A program made the position numbers and the translations under genes. This document shows positions 1-5,373 of a stretch of DNA of 5,373 nt, piece by piece (the stretch's first letter is position 1; each line of letters starts with the position of its first letter). The notes under the pieces were generated by a model. The model was not told the DNA's origin and searched no databases. It worked only from the letters and a program-made list of their open reading frames with translations. The stretch comes from Psychrobacter sp. (GTDB lineage: Bacteria > Pseudomonadota > Gammaproteobacteria > Pseudomonadales > Moraxellaceae), in contig JARIAA010000220.1 in the NCBI GenBank assembly GCA_029264635.1, positions 1 through 5,373 of the forward strand, written 5' to 3'.

Positions 1-1513
1 GGTCAGAGATACCGCGCACCAATTCTTTATTACCTATTTTGCCATAAAAACTGGTGCTTTCAGATAACTCACTAACATATTCAGGCGACGCATAAGGCGT
101 ATGCCATATCTGCATCGGATGAATGCGTGAAGGCTCACTTTGATCATTGAACAGTACCAAACGCCCATTGTCAGCTAATGCCATACCATTGCAATAAATG
201 GGGTTCGTCAATTGTTTTTTGATCAGATTATAAGGAAATAATCCTGTGATACCTAAGGCAACATCGTAGAATAAAAACAACACGTCCTCACCATTGGGCG
301 ATACAATTTTACGTTTAAACTTTAAGTCTTTGGCACCAACGTTATTAGCATCGAACAACTTATACTCACCCGTTTGCAGATAATAGCCACCGGGAAATAT
401 AATGCCGTGATCCTCTGGCAGTTGCACACACGACTGCCCAATCGCATCCAAACGTAGTACAGCTTCGGTCAAAGTGTTATAAACGAAATAGCGATAACTG
501 TCTTCGCGATACGGCAATATCTTCAGCAGTATTAAACTGCCAACTTTGGCATAAGCAATCTCGGCATCGGTCAGCGATTGGGTGCGATCATTCACAGGCT
601 CACTATAAATACCCTGCCCTGACTGGGTATTATCCTCAATCTTAATGGTCAAATCGCCACCAATGGTTTCCACAAATATGGTATCTAAGATATTCATATG
701 CGGGTATTTGCCATTGATCATCTGATCACGCGTGGTATCTACCCAATCAAAATCGTAAGCAGGAGGCAACTCGATATCACGCTCGCCTCGATTGTCCACG
801 TAGGCAATCTGGGCAGCCTCTGGTATGCCTTGGCTAAAATCTAGGGCGAAACGAAAGACACGAATATCAGTAATACGCTCGCCAATTTGAAAGGCTAATA
901 GTAATTTGCTGTCTTTGACGGTCAGCTGAATCAGCCGCGTTTGCTTGTAATATCGATATAACTCGTTAAAGTCTTGGACAAATGCCTCTTGAACTAAAAA
1001 GGTGTTTTTTAGATCCACTTCTTCTAGCTGATACTCTTGCTCAGTATGTTCGCTGCCATCATTATGATCGGTAGTACTTTCAGCATTTGCCGTCCTTGCG
1101 CCGTTATCCGTATCAACAACGCTTTCGCTATTATCATCCTCATTTTTATCAGCAGGATTGGTTAATCGATATAACGAGAGCACATCTTTGATATTACTCG
1201 CCCGCTTAAGCCCCATAAAGACGTTATAGCCAAACAACAGATAATCGCCGACCTGCACCATGTCTTGCGCGACGCAGTTGTATTCAGTGCGAATGCGGGT
1301 GCGGGCGATGACTTGCATCTGCGTGCTGCCAAACTCTTCTAGGCGCGCATGATTCAGCTTAGCGGTCTGTTGCTCTAGCCGACTACCCTGCTCAGTAAGA
1401 CGTTTTTTAATAAGCTCATAAGCATTACCTGAAGCGACCGCTTGATCCGTTTGCTCGGCTTGATTATGACTATTCTTATTATGTGGATTGGTTGCGTTTT
1501 GCGTGTCCGCCAT
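1..1513 (-). CDS. DNA repair ATPase family protein, DUF3686 N-terminal part (3' end outside window)
   Basis: Open from an ATG at 1513 to the window edge: 504 codons with no stop. I recognise the N-terminal region of the large bacterial proteins annotated 'DNA repair ATPase' (DUF3686 family). Residues about 31-60 form a helix beginning AYELIKKRL. Residues 61-117 are the strongest match to the family, with FGS, RIRTEYNC, GDYLLFGYN and KDVLSLYRL. After that the chain is mostly short beta-like stretches, such as GGDLTIKIED and EDVLFLFYD. Family members usually run well over 1,000 residues, with an AAA-type ATPase domain near the C-terminus, so no Walker motif is expected here and none is seen. 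Residues 1-30 are Asn/Gln-rich and probably disordered. Residues 119-163 are an acidic, low-complexity insertion. An ATG at 1527 is out of frame, so 1513 is the best start; its ribosome site (GGACGAG) is weak. The gene lies 265 bases after the flotillin on the same strand. The family call is firm; the DNA-repair role is only a database name. Confidence 0.86.
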   Translation of the reverse strand, partial: MADTQNATNPHNKNSHNQAEQTDQAVASGNAYELIKKRLTEQGSRLEQQTAKLNHARLEEFGSTQMQVIARTRIRTEYNCVAQDMVQVGDYLLFGYNVFMGLKRASNIKDVLSLYRLTNPADKNEDDNSESVVDTDNGARTANAESTTDHNDGSEHTEQEYQLEEVDLKNTFLVQEAFVQDFNELYRYYKQTRLIQLTVKDSKLLLAFQIGERITDIRVFRFALDFSQGIPEAAQIAYVDNRGERDIELPPAYDFDWVDTTRDQMINGKYPHMNILDTIFVETIGGDLTIKIEDNTQSGQGIYSEPVNDRTQSLTDAEIAYAKVGSLILLKILPYREDSYRYFVYNTLTEAVLRLDAIGQSCVQLPEDHGIIFPGGYYLQTGEYKLFDANNVGAKDLKFKRKIVSPNGEDVLFLFYDVALGITGLFPYNLIKKQLTNPIYCNGMALADNGRLVLFNDQSEPSRIHPMQIWHTPYASPEYVSELSESTSFYGKIGNKELVRGISD

Positions 1514-1644
1514 CGTTGCTCGTCCATTTTTATTTTTAGGCAATAAGATAAAACTGAGGAATTTTTTAAATTAAAGAAGTACTTGGTTAATCTCAGAAGA
1601 CAAGTCGTCCCTACTGCTTTTTTAGATTAGCCAACTTATTGTTA

Positions 1645-1673
1645 ATTGTGGTGATTAACTATGGTTTTGTGAA
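1645..1673 (-). promoter_or_regulatory. Candidate sigma70-type promoter for the ATPase gene
   Basis: Read on the minus strand, TTCACA (5 of 6 bases of the -35 consensus, 1668-1673) is followed by a 17-base spacer and CACAAT (4 of 6 of the -10 consensus, 1645-1650). It lies downstream of the flotillin terminator-like hairpin and about 130 bases before the ATPase start, so a transcript would have a leader of roughly 125 bases. Matches of this quality arise by chance in AT-rich DNA, so this is only the best candidate in the gap. Confidence 0.28.
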
Positions 1674-1730
1674 AGCATTTAGACTAAGTGTTTGGTTGTA
1701 GATTAGGTTAAAAACCCAGCCTACAATGTA

Positions 1731-1762
1731 TTAAAATCTGCCGCCTAAGCAACAGATTTTTT
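1731..1762 (-). terminator. Terminator-like hairpin after the flotillin gene
   Basis: A perfect 8-bp stem, AAAATCTG (1733-1740) with CAGATTTT (1753-1760), closes a 12-base loop that can form two further G-C pairs. It begins 19 bases past the flotillin stop codon. On the minus strand the stem is followed by TTTTAATAC, a short and broken T-run. On the plus strand it is followed by TTTTTT, a better one. It can therefore act in either orientation, but no plus-strand gene ends here, so its likely job is ending the flotillin transcript. Confidence 0.5.
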
Positions 1763-1778
1763 ATCAACGTTAAAACTA

Positions 1779-3809
1779 TTAATCGTTATATTGGACAGAT
1801 GTATTCGCTTTGTCATTAGCTTTATTTGCTTTGGTCATGACCTGATTTGCCATCATCGTATTGATGAGGCCACTCAACGTATCTGACTTGCCCGCAAGAC
1901 CATCAATGGCTTTACCGATAGACAGTGATTTGGCAAAGTTATCGAAGAAGTGCGCTTCGCCGCCAACGATATCGATTTTGGCTTTTTGGAGCGCAACCGC
2001 TAAGACTTCAGCGTTTTCTTTGGCAATCTCTTTGCCTGCTTGAATTGATGCCATCGCTTCTTGCAGCGCAGTCTCAAGACCCATACGGAACTCTTCGTGC
2101 TCGCGAGCCTCAACACTCATACTGCCCATCGCATTGAATTTCTCGACCAGACCATCGGCCTCGGCTTGGAAGTGCGCGCGAGTGACTTCAGCTTTCGCCA
2201 GTCCAACTTCACGTTCTGCTTTGGCATTTGACTCGCCTTGAGCGGCAATAATTTGAGCGTTCGCCATACCGATATCACGCTCAGACTTGGCATTTGACTC
2301 ACCACGAGCGGCGATAACCTCCGCACCTGCCATGCCTTTTTCACGCTCTGATTGCGCTTCGGCTTGTCCAGTGGCTTTAATGATATTGGCCTTGGCAATC
2401 CCTTCTTTCTCTAATGAAACGGACTTGGCTTCTTGAATGGCCGCTTCAGCAAAACCATGCGCAGATTCTTCTGCTTTAATACCTTCGGCCATTTTGATTT
2501 TTGCTTCTGAATCTTTGGCAGCGGCTTCAAGATTAGCCGCGGCGAGTGTGGTAATCTCAACCGCTTTATGTTTAGCAGATAGCTCTTCTGCTTCAGCCTT
2601 TTTCACCTGACGTACTTTGATCTCTTCAGCGTCTGCTTCGGCAGCTAGTACGCGTGTTTGTTTAGAACGTTCAGCTTCACTCACTTCACGTACTTCTTTA
2701 ATACGCTCTTCTTCTTGTGCCACGGTTTTGTCGACGGCAATACGCTCACGAATGACGTTGGCGATCTCTTTTTTCTCAAGCTCAATGGCGCGTTCGGCTT
2801 CGATACGCTGCAAGTCAACTTCACGCTCACGCGAAACGATCTCTAAATCGCGGGCGCGCGTGACTTTCTCTTCTTCGATGACAACCGCACGCAAGCGATT
2901 CTGCCCAGCCACTTCAATTTCACGCTGCTGATTCTCACGCTGAATCGCCAAATCTTGCTCAACCATGATAACGGCGGTTTCTGACTTTTTGCGCTCCTCT
3001 TCTTCAATCTTGCGTGTTTCGGCCGTTTCACGGGCGATCACTGAGGCGATTTCACGACGCTGTTTGGCCTCAGCATCGGCTTGTTGACGCTCCAGCTCCA
3101 GCATAGCTTCTCTAGTTTCAACGTTTTTCTTTTTGACCGCCAGCTCTTCGTCGCGCTCAAGCTCATTGGTAATGACGTTTTGCATAGCGGTTAGCTGCGT
3201 AATCTTTTTGATACCTTCAGCATCCAAAATATTATTTGAATCAAGCGATGATTTTGGCGTTTGCTCCAAGTAATCAATCGCCACATCCTCTAACACATAA
3301 CCGTTTAGATCGTTACCGATTTCTTGGACAATACTGTCGCGGAATTCACTGCGATTCTCAAAGAGTTTAACGAAATCGATTTGCTTACCCACTGTTTTTA
3401 GGGCTTCTGAGAACTTGGCATTGAACAGCTCATTGACAGCTGCTTTATCTGAAGCTCTTTCCACCCCGACCGACTTGGCCACTTTTAGCACATCTTCTTC
3501 GGTCTCATTAACACGCAAATAAAATGCCACCGTGATGTCCGCGCGCATATTATCCGCACAAATCAGACCTTCTTTACCACGCCTGTCGACCTCTAAGGTG
3601 ATAAGTGAGATTCTCATCAATTCTTTTTTGTTGATAACAGGCCATACAAAGCCACCATCGAAGCGGACGGCTATTTTACTCACACCGTTGATAATCAGTG
3701 CCTTACCCTGCTCAACCTTAAAATAAAAGGCTTTGAGCATCAAAAGTGCTGCCATAATAAAAACAAACGTCAACACCACAACCACGCCGACGATAATAAG
3801 TATGTCCAT
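1779..3809 (-). CDS. Flotillin / SPFH-domain membrane scaffold protein, 676 aa
   Basis: Flotillins oligomerise on the inner membrane and organise microdomains and their partner proteins. From the start, residues 3-25 are one hydrophobic anchor (LIIVGVVVVLTFVFI). Residues about 28-200 are the SPFH/band-7 domain, with VEQGKALIING, WPVINKKELMRI, LEVDRRG and ADITVAFYLRVN. Residues about 205-450 are a charged Glu/Arg/Lys coiled coil. Residues 465-552 are four 22-residue repeats of the Ala/Glu flotillin kind. The C-terminus carries KAKIDIVGGEAHFFDNFAK and SIGKAIDGL, typical of bacterial flotillins. The reading frame extends upstream to a GTG at 3830, but I choose the ATG at 3809: AGAGGA at 3816-3821 sits six bases before it and the anchor starts at once. 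ATG 3815 touches AGAGGA and is unlikely. E. coli YqiK is about 550 residues, so this is a longer relative. The YqiJ-like partner lies upstream and the ATPase downstream, all co-oriented. Confidence 0.93.
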   Translation of the reverse strand: MDILIIVGVVVVLTFVFIMAALLMLKAFYFKVEQGKALIINGVSKIAVRFDGGFVWPVINKKELMRISLITLEVDRRGKEGLICADNMRADITVAFYLRVNETEEDVLKVAKSVGVERASDKAAVNELFNAKFSEALKTVGKQIDFVKLFENRSEFRDSIVQEIGNDLNGYVLEDVAIDYLEQTPKSSLDSNNILDAEGIKKITQLTAMQNVITNELERDEELAVKKKNVETREAMLELERQQADAEAKQRREIASVIARETAETRKIEEEERKKSETAVIMVEQDLAIQRENQQREIEVAGQNRLRAVVIEEEKVTRARDLEIVSREREVDLQRIEAERAIELEKKEIANVIRERIAVDKTVAQEEERIKEVREVSEAERSKQTRVLAAEADAEEIKVRQVKKAEAEELSAKHKAVEITTLAAANLEAAAKDSEAKIKMAEGIKAEESAHGFAEAAIQEAKSVSLEKEGIAKANIIKATGQAEAQSEREKGMAGAEVIAARGESNAKSERDIGMANAQIIAAQGESNAKAEREVGLAKAEVTRAHFQAEADGLVEKFNAMGSMSVEAREHEEFRMGLETALQEAMASIQAGKEIAKENAEVLAVALQKAKIDIVGGEAHFFDNFAKSLSIGKAIDGLAGKSDTLSGLINTMMANQVMTKANKANDKANTSVQYND
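2154..2417 (-). repeat. Four tandem 22-codon repeats inside the flotillin
   Basis: Residues 465-486, 487-508, 509-530 and 531-552 align without gaps. The common pattern is (S/A)E(R/K)xxG(M/L/I)AxA(E/Q/N)(V/I)IxAxGxxxA. The middle two copies are closest and both end in GESNAK. At DNA level the units are 66 bases each: 2352-2417, 2286-2351, 2220-2285 and 2154-2219. Twenty-two residues is twice the 11-residue hendecad period of coiled coils, which fits a straight rod. Copy number could vary between strains through recombination. Confidence 0.8.
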
Positions 3810-3815
3810 ATTCAT

Positions 3816-3821
3816 TCCTCT
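3816..3821 (-). promoter_or_regulatory. Ribosome binding site deciding the flotillin start
   Basis: AGAGGA on the minus strand lies six bases before the ATG at 3809. It abuts the ATG at 3815 and follows the GTG at 3830, so it can only serve the 3809 start properly. Confidence 0.75.
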
Positions 3822-3865
3822 ATTTAACACATTCTAACCAAATTTAAACAGTTAACACGACACTT

Positions 3866-3889
3866 AAAAAAAGACCATTTTCTGTCTTT
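3866..3889 (-). terminator. Terminator- or attenuator-like hairpin in the flotillin leader
   Basis: On the minus strand AAAGAC (3884-3889) pairs with GTCTTT (3870-3875) across an 8-base loop. The run of seven T ends at 3866, so four T follow the stem directly. The plus strand lacks such a run, giving the element a direction that matches transcription towards the flotillin. The stem is short, with two G-C pairs, so it would be leaky. It lies about 60 bases before the flotillin start, a position that suits attenuation or partial termination of read-through from the YqiJ-like gene. Confidence 0.35.
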
Positions 3890-3915
3890 AATCGATTCAC
3901 TATAAAATAGATACC

Positions 3916-3995
3916 GCGTTATTAGGATAAATTTTGCGCAGCCTCTGTCGGCGTAGGCACAGCAAGCAAGCAAGTAAAACTTATCCCAATAGCGC
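3916..3995. repeat. 80-bp intergenic inverted-repeat element
   Basis: The left arm GCGTTATTAGGATAAATTTT (3916-3935) faces AAAACTTATCCCAATAGCGC (3976-3995): 17 of 20 positions are Watson-Crick pairs. Two of the three exceptions are A-C on the plus strand but G-U in a minus-strand transcript, so the pairing is better in RNA read in the direction of the genes. The 40-base centre is GC-richer than its surroundings and contains the short dyads GCCT/AGGC and CTGT/ACAG, then AGCA three times in tandem (about 3961-3972). I see no open reading frame and no clear target duplication. It resembles a dispersed intergenic repeat or tiny MITE; I recall the centre from Psychrobacter genomes, unverified. Confidence 0.6.
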
Positions 3996-4024
3996 ATGAT
4001 AATGTTTGTACTCTTTTTATTTAG

Positions 4025-4052
4025 GGCTGACTATATATATGACCAATCAGCC
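4025..4052 (-). other. Stem-loop between YqiJ-like and flotillin genes
   Basis: GGCTGA and TCAGCC (4025-4030 and 4047-4052) form a 6-bp stem around a 16-base, TA-rich loop. In a minus-strand transcript, G-U pairs could add about three more steps. No T-run follows on either side, so it is not a standard intrinsic terminator. It could be an RNA processing or stability element after the YqiJ-like gene, a protein-binding dyad, or chance. Confidence 0.3.
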
Positions 4053-4121
4053 AACTCATAAAACTGATATATAAAAATTATTAATATTACTCATTAATTT
4101 ATTTATAGCGACTTTTTATAG

Positions 4122-4772
4122 CTATTTTTCTTTTACAGGAGCAACTCTGTAGGTATTGGCTTCTTCTAAATACTCAACCAACCTTACTTTATCGCCTTGT
4201 GTTAGCAAATTGTCATTTATATCTGTACGGATTTTGAGTATTAATCCTGCACCGCCATCATTTAATTCTGCTTCGCCATGTTTGTCAGTCACGTTCAGTG
4301 TACGCACGATAGCGATTTTGCCAATATTGTTAGAGGCATTGCGTTTGGGAATTTTGGCGATATTTTTGCGAATGGGTGCAATGATAATGCCCGTCAACCA
4401 CATGGACACGACCAATACAAAGATGAGCGCCCCTGTACCGAATAAGTAATACAAAAGACCAGAATCGAAATATTGGTGTAAAAAACTTGTATATAAGTAA
4501 CTGAGTAGCCAGCCGATTAAGCTGATTAAGGTCAGTATAATAATAAGAGGTACGCCATAAAGACCGAATTTGAGCATGAGTCCTGTGAGAAAACCAGTCG
4601 AGAACGAGGTAGAAAAATCACCATCTGTCTCAGCAATATCTACACTATCCATATCTGCCATACCGAGTAAAGACACGACCCAATATAAAGTAACAAACAT
4701 CACAAGGCCTGTGAAAACAATCGTAGGGTAAAAACTGATTTTAGTGATAAAGACTAAAAAAGACTCTTGCAT
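4122..4772 (-). CDS. YqiJ-like membrane protein with C-terminal OB-fold, flotillin partner, 216 aa
   Basis: I recognise the YqiJ (DUF1449) family, an inner-membrane protein with an NfeD-like OB domain that accompanies flotillins; E. coli YqiJ is about 209 residues. Three hydrophobic segments are visible: residues about 14-37, 72-97 (GVPLIIILTLISLIGW, the family's most typical motif) and 106-132. An acidic loop (39-53, MADMDSVDIAETDGD) separates the first two. After a basic stretch (RKNIAKIPKR), residues about 148-212 form the OB-like beta domain: GKIAIVRTLNV, GEAELNDGGAGLILKIR and GDKVRLVEY. The ATG at 4772 is well supported by AAAGGAG eight bases upstream. By analogy with NfeD-flotillin pairs, the OB domain is expected to help assemble or regulate the flotillin. 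The stop lies 312 bases before the flotillin start, and the upstream neighbour is the tolB-like gene, 225 bases away. Confidence 0.88.
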   Translation of the reverse strand: MQESFLVFITKISFYPTIVFTGLVMFVTLYWVVSLLGMADMDSVDIAETDGDFSTSFSTGFLTGLMLKFGLYGVPLIIILTLISLIGWLLSYLYTSFLHQYFDSGLLYYLFGTGALIFVLVVSMWLTGIIIAPIRKNIAKIPKRNASNNIGKIAIVRTLNVTDKHGEAELNDGGAGLILKIRTDINDNLLTQGDKVRLVEYLEEANTYRVAPVKEK

Positions 4773-4997
4773 CGAGCGCGCTCCTTTTAACCCCCTAATC
4801 GAGTATTTTATGCTTGTTACTCATACACTCGTTGCTACGTCATGTTTGTCTAGTTTTACATAATCAAGCTAGGGGCAGGCTTAGATAAATTAGATTAGCA
4901 GAATCAACTTATGTTCCTTTATAGATAAGTATATATACATCTCATTACAATATATATAGATTCCATCAATAATAGGATAAAGAGTTATCAACAGTAC
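4773..4997. other. AT-rich intergenic gap between tolB-like and YqiJ-like genes
   Basis: No gene is seen in these 225 bases. Two TATATATA boxes (4930-4937 and 4951-4958) lie 13 bases apart; the first is the core of the perfect palindrome GTATATATAC (4929-4938). Nearer the YqiJ-like gene an imperfect dyad (CGAGT at 4800-4804, ACTCG at 4827-4831) frames a TAAAAT that could be a -10 box, but without a good -35. Another poor candidate is minus-strand TTGTAA 17 bases before TATCTA, in the TA-rich part. No convincing GC-rich terminator follows the tolB-like gene. A promoter for the YqiJ-like gene is likely here, but I cannot place it. Confidence 0.5.
4781..4787 (-). promoter_or_regulatory. Strong ribosome binding site of the YqiJ-like gene
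   Basis: AAAGGAG on the minus strand lies eight bases before the ATG at 4772. It is the best Shine-Dalgarno match in the window and fixes this start. It suggests stronger translation than the weak site before the ATPase. Confidence 0.8.
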
Positions 4998-5373
4998 CTA
5001 ACGCCCCCATATAGGCGAGCGCACCATTCCGCCAGCTTTACTACTAATGGCATAGCTTGTGCCACCCGCGAGCGAATGAATAACCAAACTGCCACCGCTT
5101 TGACCATCTACTCGTGAGTGGCGTGTCGGATAGAGCGCGTATTGTCCAGAGGGCGATAGGCGCGCAGGCTCATCAAGGCCCGTCTCTGCAAGCTTGACGA
5201 TATGTCCCGTCGCTAGAGTCATAAGGGCAGCCTCCCGACCATTCAAATAGGCTAGGCGCTGCCCATCAAGGCTGATCTGAGGGCTGGCTGCATAATCTTT
5301 AGTAGTTATTTGGACAGCGCTTTGAGTTGCAAAGTCATATCGATATATTCGTGGACGGCCAGCGCTTTTTTTA
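4998..5373 (-). CDS. tolB: TolB-type beta-propeller protein, C-terminal part (5' end outside window)
   Basis: The frame is open from the window edge to TAG at 4998: 124 codons. It encodes the C-terminal blades of a TolB-like propeller, with the family's repeated signatures: GRPRIYRYD, then ASPQISLDGQRLAYLN, TLATG, LDEPARLSPSGQYALYPT, and a terminal blade ending SPIWGR. TolB is the periplasmic propeller of the Tol-Pal system, which links the inner membrane to the peptidoglycan-bound lipoprotein Pal and helps outer-membrane constriction at division. The complete protein is usually about 430 residues, so some 300 residues and the signal peptide lie outside. A TTG at 5246 is only an internal codon: the homology continues upstream of it. 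The usual downstream partner pal is absent; the next gene is the YqiJ-like one. Another TolB-like WD40/PD40 protein is possible, but the last-blade pattern favours TolB. Confidence 0.82.
   Translation of the reverse strand, partial: KKSAGRPRIYRYDFATQSAVQITTKDYAASPQISLDGQRLAYLNGREAALMTLATGHIVKLAETGLDEPARLSPSGQYALYPTRHSRVDGQSGGSLVIHSLAGGTSYAISSKAGGMVRSPIWGR

Larger units (their letters stand above)
1514..1778. other. Intergenic gap between flotillin and ATPase genes
   Basis: No credible gene is present. Near the flotillin stop there is a terminator-like hairpin (1733-1760). Next comes a weaker imperfect dyad: TTGTAG at 1696-1701 faces CTACAA at 1721-1726, with GGTT/AACC nested inside on the minus strand. 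After that comes a candidate promoter on the minus strand (1645-1673). The part nearest the ATPase start is AT-rich and otherwise featureless. The arrangement suggests that the ATPase gene is not transcribed only by read-through from the flotillin. Confidence 0.6.
3810..4121. other. Intergenic gap between YqiJ-like and flotillin genes
   Basis: This 312-base stretch holds no gene I can support. Following transcription it contains: a weak stem at the YqiJ-like stop (ATAGC at 4105-4109 with GCTAT at 4121-4125, AT-rich); a stem-loop at 4025-4052; an 80-base inverted-repeat element at 3916-3995; a terminator-like hairpin with a T-run at 3866-3889; and the flotillin ribosome site at 3816-3821. A minus-strand TATAGT lies just downstream of the element, near 3897-3902, and could be a -10 box, but it has no good -35 partner. 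For two genes that are usually tightly paired, the gap is long. Confidence 0.6.

Noticed and set aside
1861..2137. Two overlapping plus-strand open frames of 60 and 70 codons
   Set aside because: Both are antisense to the well-supported flotillin C-terminus, and neither has a domain.
2117..2398. Minus-strand 93-codon frame in another phase of the flotillin
   Set aside because: It is a shifted reading of the 22-codon repeat region; the flotillin frame has clear family motifs here.
2617..2931. Plus-strand open frame of 104 codons, rich in Ser, Arg and Thr
   Set aside because: It lies fully antisense to the flotillin coiled coil. Its composition is what results from reading Glu/Arg-rich codons backwards, and it has no family likeness.
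3532..3726. Plus-strand open frame of 64 codons
   Set aside because: It is antisense to the SPFH domain of the flotillin, with no recognisable features.
3810..3830. GTG at 3830 as the flotillin start (seven extra residues)
   Set aside because: AGAGGA lies downstream of this codon and at the right distance only for the ATG at 3809. The added residues are polar and precede the membrane anchor without benefit.
3961..3973. Tandem AGCA run as a phase-variable tract
   Set aside because: It has only about three copies, lies inside the loop of the inverted repeat, and is not in a coding or promoter position.
4156..4449. Plus-strand open frame of 97 codons opposite the YqiJ-like gene
   Set aside because: It is antisense to the recognised OB domain and third membrane segment, with no independent support.
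1..5373. Defence island, CRISPR or mobile element content
   Set aside because: No spaced direct repeats, transposase or integrase were seen. The ATPase and flotillin belong to a housekeeping-type envelope module rather than to a recognised defence system.

Overview
The window looks like chromosomal DNA from a Moraxellaceae gammaproteobacterium, most likely Psychrobacter or a close relative. This rests on moderate GC content with very AT-rich intergenic gaps, protein sequences typical of that group, and an intergenic dyad repeat at 3916-3995 that I recall from Psychrobacter genomes. The genus is an inference and was not checked by search. I find no tRNA, rRNA, CRISPR array or insertion sequence.

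All four genes lie on the minus strand, so they are transcribed from right to left. In transcription order they are: (1) the last 124 codons of a TolB-type beta-propeller gene (4998-5373, 5' part outside the window); (2) a 216-residue membrane protein with a C-terminal OB-like domain of the YqiJ/NfeD-like kind (4122-4772); (3) a 676-residue flotillin (1779-3809); and (4) the first 504 codons of a very large 'DNA repair ATPase' of the DUF3686 family (1-1513, 3' part outside the window). Three gaps separate them: 4773-4997 (225 b), 3810-4121 (312 b) and 1514-1778 (265 b).

Genes 2-4 form a recognisable module. The YqiJ-like protein and the flotillin are the expected pair of a bacterial membrane microdomain: an NfeD/YqiJ-type partner and its SPFH scaffold, as in yqiJ-yqiK of E. 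coli. The downstream ATPase, named for DNA repair although its role is unproven, belongs to a family often found beside such flotillins. The likely theme is an energy-dependent complex at the inner membrane, perhaps for envelope stress, with the ATPase working at a flotillin platform. That functional link is inference from gene order.

The gaps are not empty. The one between the YqiJ-like gene and the flotillin holds a 20-bp inverted repeat around a 40-bp centre, a stem-loop followed by a T-run that resembles an attenuator or terminator, and a second stem-loop. The gap after the flotillin holds a terminator-like hairpin and a candidate separate promoter for the ATPase. The module may therefore be transcribed in independently tuned units rather than as one simple operon.
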